DNA of 64,000 nt from Dyadobacter chenhuakuii (GCF_023821985.2 NZ_CP098805.1:4391001-4455000), one strand, 5' to 3'; positions 51,812 to 61,425 are shown, counted from the first letter of the stretch. Translations and numbers: made by a program. The notes: generated by a model not told the origin, from the sequence alone.

Positions 51812-53788
51812 ATGAGCCAGCAATCGGTGAATTCACAAACAATTTTGATGCAAGCTTCCAATAACGGGAAGGGAACGCCCGGAACGATCGGACAGCCAAT
51901 CACCTACGAAAAAATACCGACTCAAATTTTCGCCGATTCCAAAGAGGCTTCCAATGCAGTGGCAAAGGAAATTGCAGACTTGATCCGCCAGAAGCAGAAA
52001 GAGGGTAAGAAATGTGTTTTGGGCTTAGCGACTGGATCATCACCGAAAACGGTTTATGCAATTCTCGTGCGCATGCACCGGGAAGAGGGTTTGAGTTTTA
52101 AAAACGTAATCTCATTCAACCTGGATGAATATTACCAAATGGAACCGGAATCGATTTACAGTTACCACCGGTTCATGAAAGAGCAACTGTTTGATCATGT
52201 CGATATTCCGAAAGAAAACTATTTCCTTCCGGACGGCACCGTTCCTCCTGCATTGCTACGTGATTACTGCACATCTTATGAAAATAAAATAAATGCCGTA
52301 GGCGGCCTGGATTTCCAGCTTTTGGGGATCGGGGGAAATGGTCACATTGGTTTCAACGAACCAGGATCGCTGATTAATTCACGTACAAGGCTGATCACAC
52401 TCGATCATTCTACGCGTGTGGCGGCCGGGATGGAATTTGGCGGGCTGCATAATGTTCCCCGTAAAGCGATCACATTGGGTGTTGCGCCGATTTTGAACGC
52501 GCGCCGCATTGTGCTGCTGGCCTGGGGTGAGAGAAAAGCTTCGGTGATCCGCGGAGCGGTGGAAGGACCTGTTACAGAGCTAAATCCGGCTTCGTATTTG
52601 CAGGCGCATCCGGACGTTTCTTTCGTTGTGGATGAAAGTGCTGCTTCTGAACTTACCCGCATTAAAACGCCTTGGGCAGTTGATTCGGTGGTTTGGGATA
52701 ATAAAATGATCAAAAAGGCGATCACGCATTTATCCAGCTCGCTGAACAAGCCGATTCTTAAACTGACAGATAAAGATTACAATGATAATGGTATGAGCGA
52801 TTTGCTGGCGCAATATGGTTCCGGCTATGAGATCAATATCAATGTATTTAATCAATTACAACATACTATTACCGGATGGCCGGGCGGTAAGCCAAATGCA
52901 GACGACACGCACCGTCCTGAAAGAGCGCAGCCATCTAAAAAACGCGTATTGATTTTCAGTCCGCACCCGGATGACGACATTATCTCCATGGGTGGAACAT
53001 TCCAGCGATTGGTGGATCAGGGACATGAGGTGCATGTGGCTTATCAAACTTCCGGTAACATTGCCGTGGCCGATGATGAAGCATTGCGATTTATCGATTT
53101 CGTAGTTGACTTCAATAAAGGATTCGGAATCGACAGCCCGCAAGCGAATCAGATGTTCCTGGATGCGAAGGAGTTTTTGAAACATACAAAAGACAGCGAA
53201 ATTGACACGCCTGAGATCAGGAAGGTGAAAGGATTGCTTCGTCAGGGTGAAGCCAAGGCAACTTGCCGTTTTGTTGGCATCCCTACAAGCCAGGCGCACT
53301 TCCTCAACATGCCTTTTTACGAAACAGGGACAGTTCAGAAAAAACCGATCGGTGAAGAGGACATTAAGATCATTGAAAACCTGATCGAAGAAATTAAGCC
53401 GCACCAAATTTATGCAGCCGGTGACTTCGCCGATCCGCACGGAACGCATAAAGTATGCTGGGACGCTATTGAAGCTGCATTACAGCGCTCGAAACATAAA
53501 AATTTCATGAAGGATTGCTGGGTATGGTTGTACCGCGGCGCATGGGCTGAATGGGATATTTATGAAATCGAAATGGCTGTTCCAATGAGCCCGGATCAGG
53601 TTTTGAAAAAACGTCAGGGAATTTTCAAACACCAGTCGCAAAAAGACGGCGTTGTGTTCCAGGGCGAAGATTCGAGGGAATTCTGGCAGCGGGCGGAAGA
53701 GCGTAACCGCGCTACCGCACACTTGTATGATGAGCTTGGCTTAGCGGAATACGAGGCGATGGAAGCTTTTGTGAGGTGGAAATTCTAA
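51812..53788 (+). CDS. nagB: Glucosamine-6-phosphate deaminase fused to a PIG-L/LmbE-type deacetylase
   Basis: A 658-residue two-domain protein. The NagB part (about 30-330) has VISFNLDEYYQM and the active-site GIGGNGHIGFNEPGS (about 171-185). The C-terminal part (about 375-640) has the PIG-L metal site SPHPDDD (about 385-391), GNIAV and the distal DPHGTHKV. The first part deaminates glucosamine-6-phosphate to fructose-6-phosphate; the second resembles N-acetylglucosaminyl deacetylases. Both are consistent with GlcNAc-6-P breakdown, but which substrate the second part uses is unknown. This fusion is found in other Bacteroidota. Confidence 0.93.
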   Translation: MSQQSVNSQTILMQASNNGKGTPGTIGQPITYEKIPTQIFADSKEASNAVAKEIADLIRQKQKEGKKCVLGLATGSSPKTVYAILVRMHREEGLSFKNVISFNLDEYYQMEPESIYSYHRFMKEQLFDHVDIPKENYFLPDGTVPPALLRDYCTSYENKINAVGGLDFQLLGIGGNGHIGFNEPGSLINSRTRLITLDHSTRVAAGMEFGGLHNVPRKAITLGVAPILNARRIVLLAWGERKASVIRGAVEGPVTELNPASYLQAHPDVSFVVDESAASELTRIKTPWAVDSVVWDNKMIKKAITHLSSSLNKPILKLTDKDYNDNGMSDLLAQYGSGYEININVFNQLQHTITGWPGGKPNADDTHRPERAQPSKKRVLIFSPHPDDDIISMGGTFQRLVDQGHEVHVAYQTSGNIAVADDEALRFIDFVVDFNKGFGIDSPQANQMFLDAKEFLKHTKDSEIDTPEIRKVKGLLRQGEAKATCRFVGIPTSQAHFLNMPFYETGTVQKKPIGEEDIKIIENLIEEIKPHQIYAAGDFADPHGTHKVCWDAIEAALQRSKHKNFMKDCWVWLYRGAWAEWDIYEIEMAVPMSPDQVLKKRQGIFKHQSQKDGVVFQGEDSREFWQRAEERNRATAHLYDELGLAEYEAMEAFVRWKF

Positions 53789-53796
53789 GATTTTAA

Positions 53797-53846
53797 TATA
53801 TAAAGTAAAAGCCCGATGTGAGAACACCGGGCTTTTACTTTATATA
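53797..53846 (+). terminator. Terminator after the nagB fusion gene
   Basis: An 18-base perfect stem pairs 53797-53814 with 53828-53845, with GTGAGAACA in the loop and A and T runs at the edges. Confidence 0.85.
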
Positions 53847-53857
53847 TCTTTTTGCAT

Positions 53858-54022
53858 TTATAATTCCATATCCATCCACATTCGCTGGGCCATTTTTTCG
53901 ACCATTTTCACAACGCCTTCGATGGCGCCGAAGATTATGCAGAGCGGCAGAATAATTGGCAAAAATATGAGCCACTGCAATGCCATCGTAAAGTTAAATC
54001 GTTTTGAAATTGGCGTTTTCAT
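53858..54022 (-). CDS. Small single-helix membrane protein (54 aa)
   Basis: Not recognised. The 54-codon leftward frame begins at ATG 54022 and ends at TAA 53858. It has a basic N-terminus (KTPISKRFNFT), a membrane helix at about 15-33 (LQWLIFLPIILPLCIIFGAI) and an amphipathic, Met-rich tail with KMVEKMAQRMWMDME. It sits alone between a terminator and a 240-base gap before mutL. Coding is inferred from the clean hydrophobic segment and absence of any other gene. Confidence 0.55.
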   Translation of the reverse strand: MKTPISKRFNFTMALQWLIFLPIILPLCIIFGAIEGVVKMVEKMAQRMWMDMEL

Positions 54023-54262
54023 ATCAGGTTCAGGTTATTAACATAGGAGTTTGATATCCCAAGTTAGCGTTTTTATTTATTGCCAACAAAGTAATTCTCC
54101 AAAAACGTTCGAAAAATGTAGAAAATTTTTATAAACAATGTAATTATTCTATTGTAGATTCTACTAAAAGCAAGTGCTACAAGGTTGCTACCCGCCGAAA
54201 TTGAACCCGCTCTTAAAAAATTTTTGTTTATTTGTTATAGTTAAATAAATCAAAATTCAGAC

Positions 54263-56149
54263 ATGCCGTCTTCCGACATCATACAATTATTACCAGATTC
54301 CATAGCCAATCAAATTGCCGCCGGCGAGGTTGTTCAGCGACCTGCATCGGTGGTGAAGGAGCTTATGGAAAATGCAATTGATGCGAAGGCGAGCCATGTA
54401 CAGGTTATTTTGAAAGAAGCTGGCAGAACATTGATCCAGATCATCGACGACGGCTCCGGAATGTCTGAAACAGATGCCCGTATGAGCTTTGAGCGGCATG
54501 CTACTTCGAAGATACGGCAGTCGGAAGATTTGTTCAGGATCCGAACAATGGGCTTCCGGGGCGAGGCGCTTGCTTCCATTGCCGCTATTGCACAGGTCGA
54601 GCTCAGGACACGTCAGGAATTTGATGAGCTGGGCACAATGATCCGGATCGACGGTTCGGAGATTAAGGCGCAGGAAGCAGTTGCTTGTCTGAAAGGCACC
54701 AATCTTTCGGTTAAGAACCTGTTTTTCAACGTTCCTGCACGACGCAATTTCCTGAAATCCAATTCGGTTGAAATGCGTCATGTCCTGGATGAATTTCAGC
54801 GCGTCGCGCTCGCACACCCGCAGGTTGCCTTTACATTACATCATAATGATACGGAGGTTTTCAACCTGCAATCGGGCAAGCTGGTTAAGAGAATTGTTGA
54901 CATTTACGGGAAGAGTTATCGAGAGCAACTTGCTTTTTGTCAGGAAGATACGTCCTACATCAGCGTTCGGGGATACATTGGCAAGCCTGAATTTGCCAGA
55001 AAAACACGCGGCGAGCAGTTCTTTTTTGTAAACGACCGCTATGTGAAGCATAGTTACATGCACCATGCGGTTATCAGTGCATTTGACGGGACTATACCAG
55101 AAGGGAGCCATCCATTTTACGTCCTCTTCATTGAAATTGATCCTTCACACATTGATATAAACATTCATCCGACGAAAACGGAGATCAAATTTGATGATGA
55201 AAAGTCGGTGTATGCCATTGTAATGGCCGCCGTGAAGAAAGCTGTGGGCGTTTATAATTTATCTCAATCCATTGATTTTGATGATAACATTAATTTTCTG
55301 AACCCAACATCATCAGATCAAAACCATAATTTAATTCCAAGAACAGTAATGCCTGACTGGGCAGCGCAATCTAAAAAAGGCGAAAGCGGACAGTCCAGAT
55401 CGAACCTTACTAATTGGAATAAACTCTTCGAAGGATTACAAAATACCGAAGACCGTAACCGTGAGCTGGCTGCATTTGAAACCAATGCAAGCACAGTTTC
55501 GAGGCCATCATTCCAGGAACAGCCAAAAACCATTGCCAGCAAGATCAACAGAATGGCCTCGGAGGTTATTTCTGCGCCGGAAAGCGATGCGGTGCTTTTT
55601 CAGCTTCATAACAGATACATTCTTTCCCAGGTCAAAGACGGCATTATGCTCATTGACCAGAAGGCGGCTTATGAAAGGATCCTCTACGAACGATATCGTA
55701 AGATGCTTACAAATCGGAATGGTGCGTGTCAACAGTTGCTTTTTCCGAAAACGATCAGGCTGACGCATTCGGATATGCAGCTTGTGAATGAGACGAAAAA
55801 GGAGATCAGGAGCCTGGGTTTTGAATTTGATGAGTTTGGATCCAATGAACTGATCATTCGGGGAATTCCGGCGGATTTACCGGAGGAGAGTGAGCAAGAT
55901 CTTTTTGAAGAGCTGATCGAGCAACTTAAACAAAGCTACTCCGACCTTAAACTGAATAAACCCGAAAGCCTTTCGCGCTCACTGGCCAGACGCTTTTCTG
56001 TTCGTTATGCAGTAAAACTTTCGTTTGTAGAAATCCACACTTTAATTGACCAGCTTTTTGCATCCACGGACCCCAACAGAACGCCTAGCGGAGAAGCAAT
56101 CATCGTGTTGCTCACAATGGACAAACTTACCAGTATATTTAAAGCCTGA
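54263..56149 (+). CDS. mutL: DNA mismatch repair protein MutL
   Basis: A 628-residue GHKL ATPase: NQIAAGEVVQRPASVVKELM (about 16-35), DDGSGM, HATSKI and GFRGEALASIAA (about 93-104), with a variable linker (about 340-430) and a C-terminal dimerisation domain (about 440-620). The endonuclease motif region reads DQKAAYERILYE, with Lys where the His of DQHA-type motifs sits, and no C-terminal zinc-binding CxH motif is seen, so nuclease activity is doubtful. It couples MutS mismatch recognition to downstream repair. ATG start. Confidence 0.97.
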   Translation: MPSSDIIQLLPDSIANQIAAGEVVQRPASVVKELMENAIDAKASHVQVILKEAGRTLIQIIDDGSGMSETDARMSFERHATSKIRQSEDLFRIRTMGFRGEALASIAAIAQVELRTRQEFDELGTMIRIDGSEIKAQEAVACLKGTNLSVKNLFFNVPARRNFLKSNSVEMRHVLDEFQRVALAHPQVAFTLHHNDTEVFNLQSGKLVKRIVDIYGKSYREQLAFCQEDTSYISVRGYIGKPEFARKTRGEQFFFVNDRYVKHSYMHHAVISAFDGTIPEGSHPFYVLFIEIDPSHIDINIHPTKTEIKFDDEKSVYAIVMAAVKKAVGVYNLSQSIDFDDNINFLNPTSSDQNHNLIPRTVMPDWAAQSKKGESGQSRSNLTNWNKLFEGLQNTEDRNRELAAFETNASTVSRPSFQEQPKTIASKINRMASEVISAPESDAVLFQLHNRYILSQVKDGIMLIDQKAAYERILYERYRKMLTNRNGACQQLLFPKTIRLTHSDMQLVNETKKEIRSLGFEFDEFGSNELIIRGIPADLPEESEQDLFEELIEQLKQSYSDLKLNKPESLSRSLARRFSVRYAVKLSFVEIHTLIDQLFASTDPNRTPSGEAIIVLLTMDKLTSIFKA

Positions 56150-56204
56150 CGAACAAAAATATAGGGTCATCAGTTATTGAATAAATCTTGATTAAACACA
56201 AAAT

Positions 56205-56990
56205 ATGTTATCCATAACCCCTACTGTCAAGAATTTACTTATTCTCAATATTCTCTTTTTCGTAGTTGATTCCTACATTTTTAATCTTACCAATGTCTTT
56301 GCGCTGCGGTCTGTGTTTTCCCCTGCGTTTCTGCCGTTTCAGTTTGTAACGTACATGTTCTTGCATGGGAGCTTTGGGCATTTGTTCAGTAATATGTTCG
56401 GGTTATTTATGTTCGGACCATTGCTTGAGCGAGGCTGGGGGCCAAAGAAATTTTTGTTCTTTTACTTTTTTACGGGCATAGGGGCAGGAATGCTGTTCTC
56501 CGGGATTGATTATTTTGAAAACAGTCAGGTTAGGCAGGCTGTTGAAATATTTACTCAAAATCCGACGCCGGATGGACTCGTGGATTTTATGAGTAAACAT
56601 GCTGAAAGAATTTACGAAGCCAACCTTGATTTTTTAAATAAGTTTGAAGAAAATCCAACAAATTCTGGCTACATTCAACAAAGTGTAGCGTTCGTAAATA
56701 GTTATTATCAAAGTTTGATCAATACGCCGCTGGTTGGTGCTTCGGGAGCAATTTTCGGCATCCTAATGGCGTTTGGTTTATTGTTTCCGAATACTGAGCT
56801 TTTCCTCCTTTTTGTTCCGTTTCCGATTAAGGCTAAATATTTTGTCGCTTTTTACGGGTTGTACGAATTATACGCTGGATTTCAGAATGCTCAGTCAGAC
56901 AATGTCGCGCATTTTGCGCACATCGGAGGAATGCTATTTGCCTATATATTATTGCGTTACTGGAATACGCAAAGAACAAATTTCTATTGA
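56205..56990 (+). CDS. Rhomboid family intramembrane serine protease (first of tandem pair)
   Basis: A 261-residue membrane protease. The catalytic Ser lies in VGASGAIFGILMAFG (about 178-192) and the His in VAHFAHIGGMLFAY (about 234-247). N-terminal HGSFGHLFSNMFGLFMFG holds the usual helix-2 motif. An insertion of about 75 residues between the third and fourth helices (near 100-170) is unusual in length. It cleaves membrane proteins within or near the bilayer. ATG start. It ends 3 bases before the next rhomboid gene. Confidence 0.92.
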   Translation: MLSITPTVKNLLILNILFFVVDSYIFNLTNVFALRSVFSPAFLPFQFVTYMFLHGSFGHLFSNMFGLFMFGPLLERGWGPKKFLFFYFFTGIGAGMLFSGIDYFENSQVRQAVEIFTQNPTPDGLVDFMSKHAERIYEANLDFLNKFEENPTNSGYIQQSVAFVNSYYQSLINTPLVGASGAIFGILMAFGLLFPNTELFLLFVPFPIKAKYFVAFYGLYELYAGFQNAQSDNVAHFAHIGGMLFAYILLRYWNTQRTNFY

Positions 56991-56993
56991 GAG

Positions 56994-57911
56994 ATGAGCA
57001 ATATTGTTGATGACGTAAAGAGGGAGTTTGCCAAATCAGAGAATGCACTTGTAAAGATAATCCTTGTTAATGTCGCGGTCTTCCTGACTTTGCTGCTATT
57101 AAAGATTATTCTGACTCTTTCTCAATCCGCAAATGTTTACACTGCGGTGATTAATACGCTGCAACTTCCCGCAGCAACCGATGAGTTTTTGTACAGGCCC
57201 TGGACGCTGATCACTTATTTTTTCACACACGATGATATTTTCCATATCCTCTTCAATATGCTGTTCCTCTATTGGTTTGGAAAGCTTATTGATGAGTATT
57301 TGGGTGCAAAGCGTGTTATAGCGCTGTATATGCTTGGCGGGATAGCAGGCGGGCTGATTTACATTGTCCTTTACAATGCATTACCTTACTTCCAGGCGCA
57401 CGTAGAGGGATCGAGAATGCTTGGCGCTTCGGCAGCAGCATTTTCCGTGGCAGTAGGTGCTTCTACTTTACTTCCCAACTACACCTTCAACCTTATATTC
57501 TTAGGTCCGATCAGGATTAAATTTATTGCCCTTTTTTACATTATCCTTTCTCTTGCGCAAACCGTTGGCCCTAACGCCGGAGGAAATTTAGCGCATTTGG
57601 GAGGTGCTTTTGTGGGATATGTTTTTATAAAATTATTACAAAGTGGAACAGACCTTGGCAAGCCATTATATGCTGTGATGAATGTATGGTCCAGATTATT
57701 CCGCAAACGTCCTTCTATGCAGGTTACTTACCGCGAAAGACAAGTTTACCGAAGCACAAGTGTTTACTCCTCAGCATCGTCATCCGGAACGATTGAAATG
57801 CCTGATCAAACGGAAATTGATTCCATACTGGATAAAATTTCAAAATCGGGCTATGAAAGTTTGACGAGAGAAGAAAAGCAAAAGCTGTTCAAGGCAAGCC
57901 AGCAAAAATAA
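56994..57911 (+). CDS. Rhomboid family intramembrane serine protease (second of tandem pair)
   Basis: A 305-residue membrane protease. The catalytic Ser lies in LGASAAAFSVAVGAS (about 143-157), the His in NLAHLGGAFVGYVF (about 199-212), and HDDIFHILFNMLFLYWFG matches the helix-2 motif. The C-terminal tail (about 225-305) is hydrophilic with MPDQTEIDSILDKISKSGYE, a pattern found at the C-terminus of many Bacteroidota rhomboids. ATG start 3 bases after the first gene; followed by dxs. Confidence 0.92.
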   Translation: MSNIVDDVKREFAKSENALVKIILVNVAVFLTLLLLKIILTLSQSANVYTAVINTLQLPAATDEFLYRPWTLITYFFTHDDIFHILFNMLFLYWFGKLIDEYLGAKRVIALYMLGGIAGGLIYIVLYNALPYFQAHVEGSRMLGASAAAFSVAVGASTLLPNYTFNLIFLGPIRIKFIALFYIILSLAQTVGPNAGGNLAHLGGAFVGYVFIKLLQSGTDLGKPLYAVMNVWSRLFRKRPSMQVTYRERQVYRSTSVYSSASSSGTIEMPDQTEIDSILDKISKSGYESLTREEKQKLFKASQQK

Positions 57912-57987
57912 AGTCGGACTTAATGTCCTTATTTGCTTAATTTTGTCTGCATTTATTCCGCAAAAATTTGATTTCAAAAGCTTGAAT

Positions 57988-59934
57988 ATGCTTATAAAAC
58001 CTGGGAAGTTATTAGCTAAAATTGATTCCCCTGAGGACCTACGAAAGTTAGACAGTTCCCAGCTTCCACAAGTATGTAACGAATTACGTCAGTTTATCAT
58101 TGATAACGTTTCCGTCTATGGCGGGCATTTTGGTGCAAGCCTGGGCGTAGTTGAGTTAAGTGTTGCACTTCATTATGTGTTCAATACACCGGATGATCAG
58201 TTGGTTTGGGATGTGGGTCACCAGGCTTATGGTCATAAAATATTAACTGGCAGGCGGGATAATTTCCATTCCAACCGCACATATGGAGGCCTTTCCGGTT
58301 TCCCGAGACGCAGCGAAAGTATTTATGATGCCTTTGGGGTAGGACATTCTTCTACATCCATTTCGTCGGCATTAGGAATGGCTGTTGCATCTGCATTAGA
58401 GAAAAATTTCGAAAGACAACATATTGCCATTATAGGAGACGGCGCGATGACCGCGGGAATGGCCTTTGAAGGCATGAACCATGCCGGAGCAACAGATTCC
58501 AACCTGCTTATCATTTTGAATGATAACTGCATGGCTATTGATCCTAATGTGGGCGCGTTGAAAGAATATCTTACCGATATTACCACTTCTCAAACCTATA
58601 ATAAATTCAGGGACGAGGTTTGGAATATGCTCGGTAAGATGAGCAATTTCGGTAAGAGCGCTCAGGAGATCGTTTCGAAAGTGGAAACTGTGATGAAAAC
58701 TGCTATCCTTCGTCAGAGCAATCTTTTTGAATCACTAGGGCTAAGATATTTCGGTCCTATTGACGGCAATGACATCAGTCATCTTACCGAGGTTTTAAAA
58801 GACTTAAAAAGCATTCCGGGACCAAAGTTGCTACACTGCCTTACTGTAAAAGGTAAAGGTTATGGCCCCGCTGAAAAAGACCAAACAAAATGGCATTCCC
58901 CTGGTATTTTTGATAAGATCACAGGAGAAATTAAAATAAAGGTTTACGATCAGCCGCAAGCACCAAAATATCAGGATGTTTTTGGCAACACTATTGTAGA
59001 GCTCGCGGAGCAAAATCCTAAGATTGTTGGTGTAACGCCAGCCATGCCATCCGGTTCATCATTGAACATTATGATGGATGTTATGCCTAAAAGAGCATTT
59101 GATGTCGGCATCGCTGAACAGCATGCTGTAACATTCTCCGCAGGAATGGCGACGCGGGGCGAAGTTGTTTATTGTAATATATATTCAACCTTCATGCAAC
59201 GGGCCTATGATCAGGTTATTCACGATGTCTGCATTCAGGAACTGCCTGTGATCTTCTGCCTCGACAGAGCGGGCTTGGTAGGCGCAGATGGTCCTACCCA
59301 TCATGGGCTTTATGACATTGCCTTTATGCGTTGCATCCCTAACATGGTTGTTGCTTCGCCTATGAATGAGCAGGAGCTGAGAAATCTGATGTACACGGCG
59401 CAGCTGGATTCGTTTCAGTCAGGAAAGCAAGCATTCACAATTAGATATCCCCGTGGTTCGGGCGTAATGCCTAACTGGAAAACGCCGTTTGAAGAAATTC
59501 AGATTGGTAAGGGCAGAAAACTGAGAAGTGGTGAAGACATTGCGATTCTCTCATTCGGGCCTCTTGGAAACTTTGCACTGAAAGCTTGTGAAGGGTTGGA
59601 ATTGCACGGCATTTCGGCAGGACTGTATGATATGCGTTTTACAAAGCCATTAGATGAGGCTCTGCTGCACGAAGTATTCAAATCCTATGACAGGGTCATT
59701 ACACTAGAAGATGGCTGCTTACAAGGAGGATTTGGCAGCGCTATCATAGAATTCATGGCCGACAACGGATATTCTTCCATCGTAAAGCGGTTGGGCATTC
59801 CAGACAATATCGTAGAGCACGGCGAACCAAATGAACTTTACCGCGAATGTGGAGTTGATTCAGAAGGCATCATCAAGGCAGTTCAAGAGTTTTTAAATGC
59901 CAGGTCTAATGCTAAGACTATTGTTTTAAATTAG
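57988..59934 (+). CDS. dxs: 1-deoxy-D-xylulose-5-phosphate synthase
   Basis: A 648-residue thiamine-diphosphate enzyme: YGGHFGASLGVVELSVALHY, VWDVGHQAYGHKILTGRRD, GDGAMTAGMAFEGMNHAG, the ThDP motif GDG...N, and GIAEQHAVTFSAGMATRGEV in the transketolase half; the C-terminal domain ends near residue 640. It makes DXP from pyruvate and glyceraldehyde-3-phosphate, the first MEP pathway step; dxr in the window encodes the next. The ATG at 57988 is preferred over a TTG 15 codons upstream. Confidence 0.97.
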   Translation: MLIKPGKLLAKIDSPEDLRKLDSSQLPQVCNELRQFIIDNVSVYGGHFGASLGVVELSVALHYVFNTPDDQLVWDVGHQAYGHKILTGRRDNFHSNRTYGGLSGFPRRSESIYDAFGVGHSSTSISSALGMAVASALEKNFERQHIAIIGDGAMTAGMAFEGMNHAGATDSNLLIILNDNCMAIDPNVGALKEYLTDITTSQTYNKFRDEVWNMLGKMSNFGKSAQEIVSKVETVMKTAILRQSNLFESLGLRYFGPIDGNDISHLTEVLKDLKSIPGPKLLHCLTVKGKGYGPAEKDQTKWHSPGIFDKITGEIKIKVYDQPQAPKYQDVFGNTIVELAEQNPKIVGVTPAMPSGSSLNIMMDVMPKRAFDVGIAEQHAVTFSAGMATRGEVVYCNIYSTFMQRAYDQVIHDVCIQELPVIFCLDRAGLVGADGPTHHGLYDIAFMRCIPNMVVASPMNEQELRNLMYTAQLDSFQSGKQAFTIRYPRGSGVMPNWKTPFEEIQIGKGRKLRSGEDIAILSFGPLGNFALKACEGLELHGISAGLYDMRFTKPLDEALLHEVFKSYDRVITLEDGCLQGGFGSAIIEFMADNGYSSIVKRLGIPDNIVEHGEPNELYRECGVDSEGIIKAVQEFLNARSNAKTIVLN

Positions 59935-60405
59935 GGATTTACTTAATATGTTTTAACGTGGCTGCTGGGAAACTAAGCAGCCATTTTGGTTTTAACTATC
60001 TAACAGAAAGATAAACCAGCGCGTCTTTCCATTGATTGCTGTGTAGAATATAAAATCAGCGTTGTACGCTTGCTATTTACACGACTTGTGAAATGGACTT
60101 GTGAAATGAACAATCCCTAGGAAAACGAGCTTACCAAGCACTGAAAACCTGTACTTATGAGAATGGTCTGTCATTGGTATAGTGGGGGCCTGGCTGCACG
60201 CCTTTGATGACGCCATCTGCCAACTTTATCTGGTTAGACCCCGCAGGTTTGAACGAAGCGTGCAGGCCAAGCTTCGCAGCGCGGTATCGTCGGCCGTGCC
60301 TTAACAATCACAAAAAAAAGACCATCCTTATGAGACGGTCCCATTCACATCTCCGGATTCCCTCAGGCACAAAAAAAGACCATCCTTATGAGATGGTCTT
60401 TTTAA
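59935..60405. other. Gap between dxs and the insertion sequence: terminator, repeats, no gene
   Basis: A terminator-like hairpin follows dxs (TGGCTGCT at 59959-59966 with AGCAGCCA at 59976-59983, then TTTT). A 13-base tandem GACTTGTGAAATG lies near 60082-60108. A GC-richer stretch at 60190-60305 can be read as a short frame (WLHAFDDAICQLYLVRP) but has no start or domain and may be an insertion-sequence remnant. Two terminator hairpins follow. Confidence 0.5.
60311..60403. repeat. Duplicated terminator-like hairpins near the insertion sequence
   Basis: The unit AAAAAAAGACCATCCTTATG is present twice, at 60312-60332 (imperfect stem, ends GACGGTC) and at 60371-60390 (perfect stem, ends GATGGTCTTTTT). 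The second is a strong bidirectional-looking terminator whose T run is the insertion target of the IS. A similar AGGCACAAAAAAAG lies on the other side of the IS near 61857. Confidence 0.7.
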
Positions 60406-60432
60406 GGATCAAGCTGAAAACCTGGGGGGACG

Positions 60433-61425
60433 TTAAGCATAGAGTTTCGTAAGCCTCAATAGGAAGAATGGGATATCCCGAACACCTCTGGATGACGACC
60501 GAAATGCCTTGATCTTCGCATTGAAGGACTCAGCCGAAGCATTCGTACTTCTATGGTTAAAGAAATTGAGAATGTCCAGATAATGCGTCTGAATAGATCT
60601 GGCGACAGTTTTAAATGAATCAAGGCGGCAATCTTCCACCTCATTGTACCAGAGTGCCAACTTTTTGAAGGCTTGTTCTTTGGATTTGCCAGTTCGAAAG
60701 ATCGTTCCCAGTCCCGTTGCCAGCTTGTAGGCTTGATTAATGAGCGGATAAAGCTCAAACAGCAGCTTAGAACGCTGAATTTGCGAAGCAGTCCACTTGT
60801 CGTAATGCTTGAAAAGTAAGTACCGGCTTCTTACCAATAGTTGTTTAAGAGTATCACCATTGCCAAGAATTTCAGGTTGATAAAGCAAATTAGCATGCTT
60901 TGCAGCTTCAATAGCTTGATTTTCTTGATCCAGTGCCTCCCATCGATACTTGATTCTGACTTCCTGGACGGCATCATAAGCTAATTTCTGGATATGAAAA
61001 CGGTCAATAACCTTCAATGCCTTTGGGAAACAGCGACTTACGATCATGCCCATATTGGCAGCCATGTCCAAAGTCACTTCGCGCACTTTGCTGCGAATAC
61101 GTTTGGGTATTTTTCGCAAAATTTCAATCACTGATGCTGCTTGCGTACCCTTCACCATTGCTAACAAAGAGCCTTTCCTTCCTTTTGTGGCCTTATTAGT
61201 TACAATAGTATAAAGTTCGCCATTGGAAAGTGAGGTCTCATCGATGCTTAAATATGGACCGGCATTTTCTGGATACAAAAGCCATTCTGCCGCATGCTCA
61301 CGTTGATCCCAATCCTTGTAATCGCTAATATGGTTTTTATACTGCTCCTGAAGCTGCTTACCGTCCAGATGGAAATACTTGCCTAGCTGCGAGCAGCTGA
61401 CAGGGTTATTATCAATACAGTCCTT
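60433..61425 (-). CDS. Transposase, ISL3/ISAon1-type catalytic ORF
   Basis: The frame is open from about 61425 to 60433 (about 330 codons). Typical ISL3 sequence: YLSIDETSLSNGELYTIVTN, VREVTLDMAANMGMIVSRCF, KVIDRFHIQKLAYDAVQEVR and, near the C-terminus, STNASAESFNAKIKAFRSSS. The acidic triad is likely D in SIDE, D in TLDM and E in AESFNAK. No ATG precedes the conserved part; the frame overlaps the upstream ORF by 14 bases in a +1 register, so expression by frameshifting or by reinitiation at a non-ATG codon is expected. It looks undamaged. Confidence 0.88.
   Translation of the reverse strand, partial: KDCIDNNPVSCSQLGKYFHLDGKQLQEQYKNHISDYKDWDQREHAAEWLLYPENAGPYLSIDETSLSNGELYTIVTNKATKGRKGSLLAMVKGTQAASVIEILRKIPKRIRSKVREVTLDMAANMGMIVSRCFPKALKVIDRFHIQKLAYDAVQEVRIKYRWEALDQENQAIEAAKHANLLYQPEILGNGDTLKQLLVRSRYLLFKHYDKWTASQIQRSKLLFELYPLINQAYKLATGLGTIFRTGKSKEQAFKKLALWYNEVEDCRLDSFKTVARSIQTHYLDILNFFNHRSTNASAESFNAKIKAFRSSSRGVRDIPFFLLRLTKLYA

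Noticed and set aside
60190..60305. GC-richer stretch that reads as a short protein
   Set aside because: No start codon, no recognised domain; may be an insertion-sequence relic.
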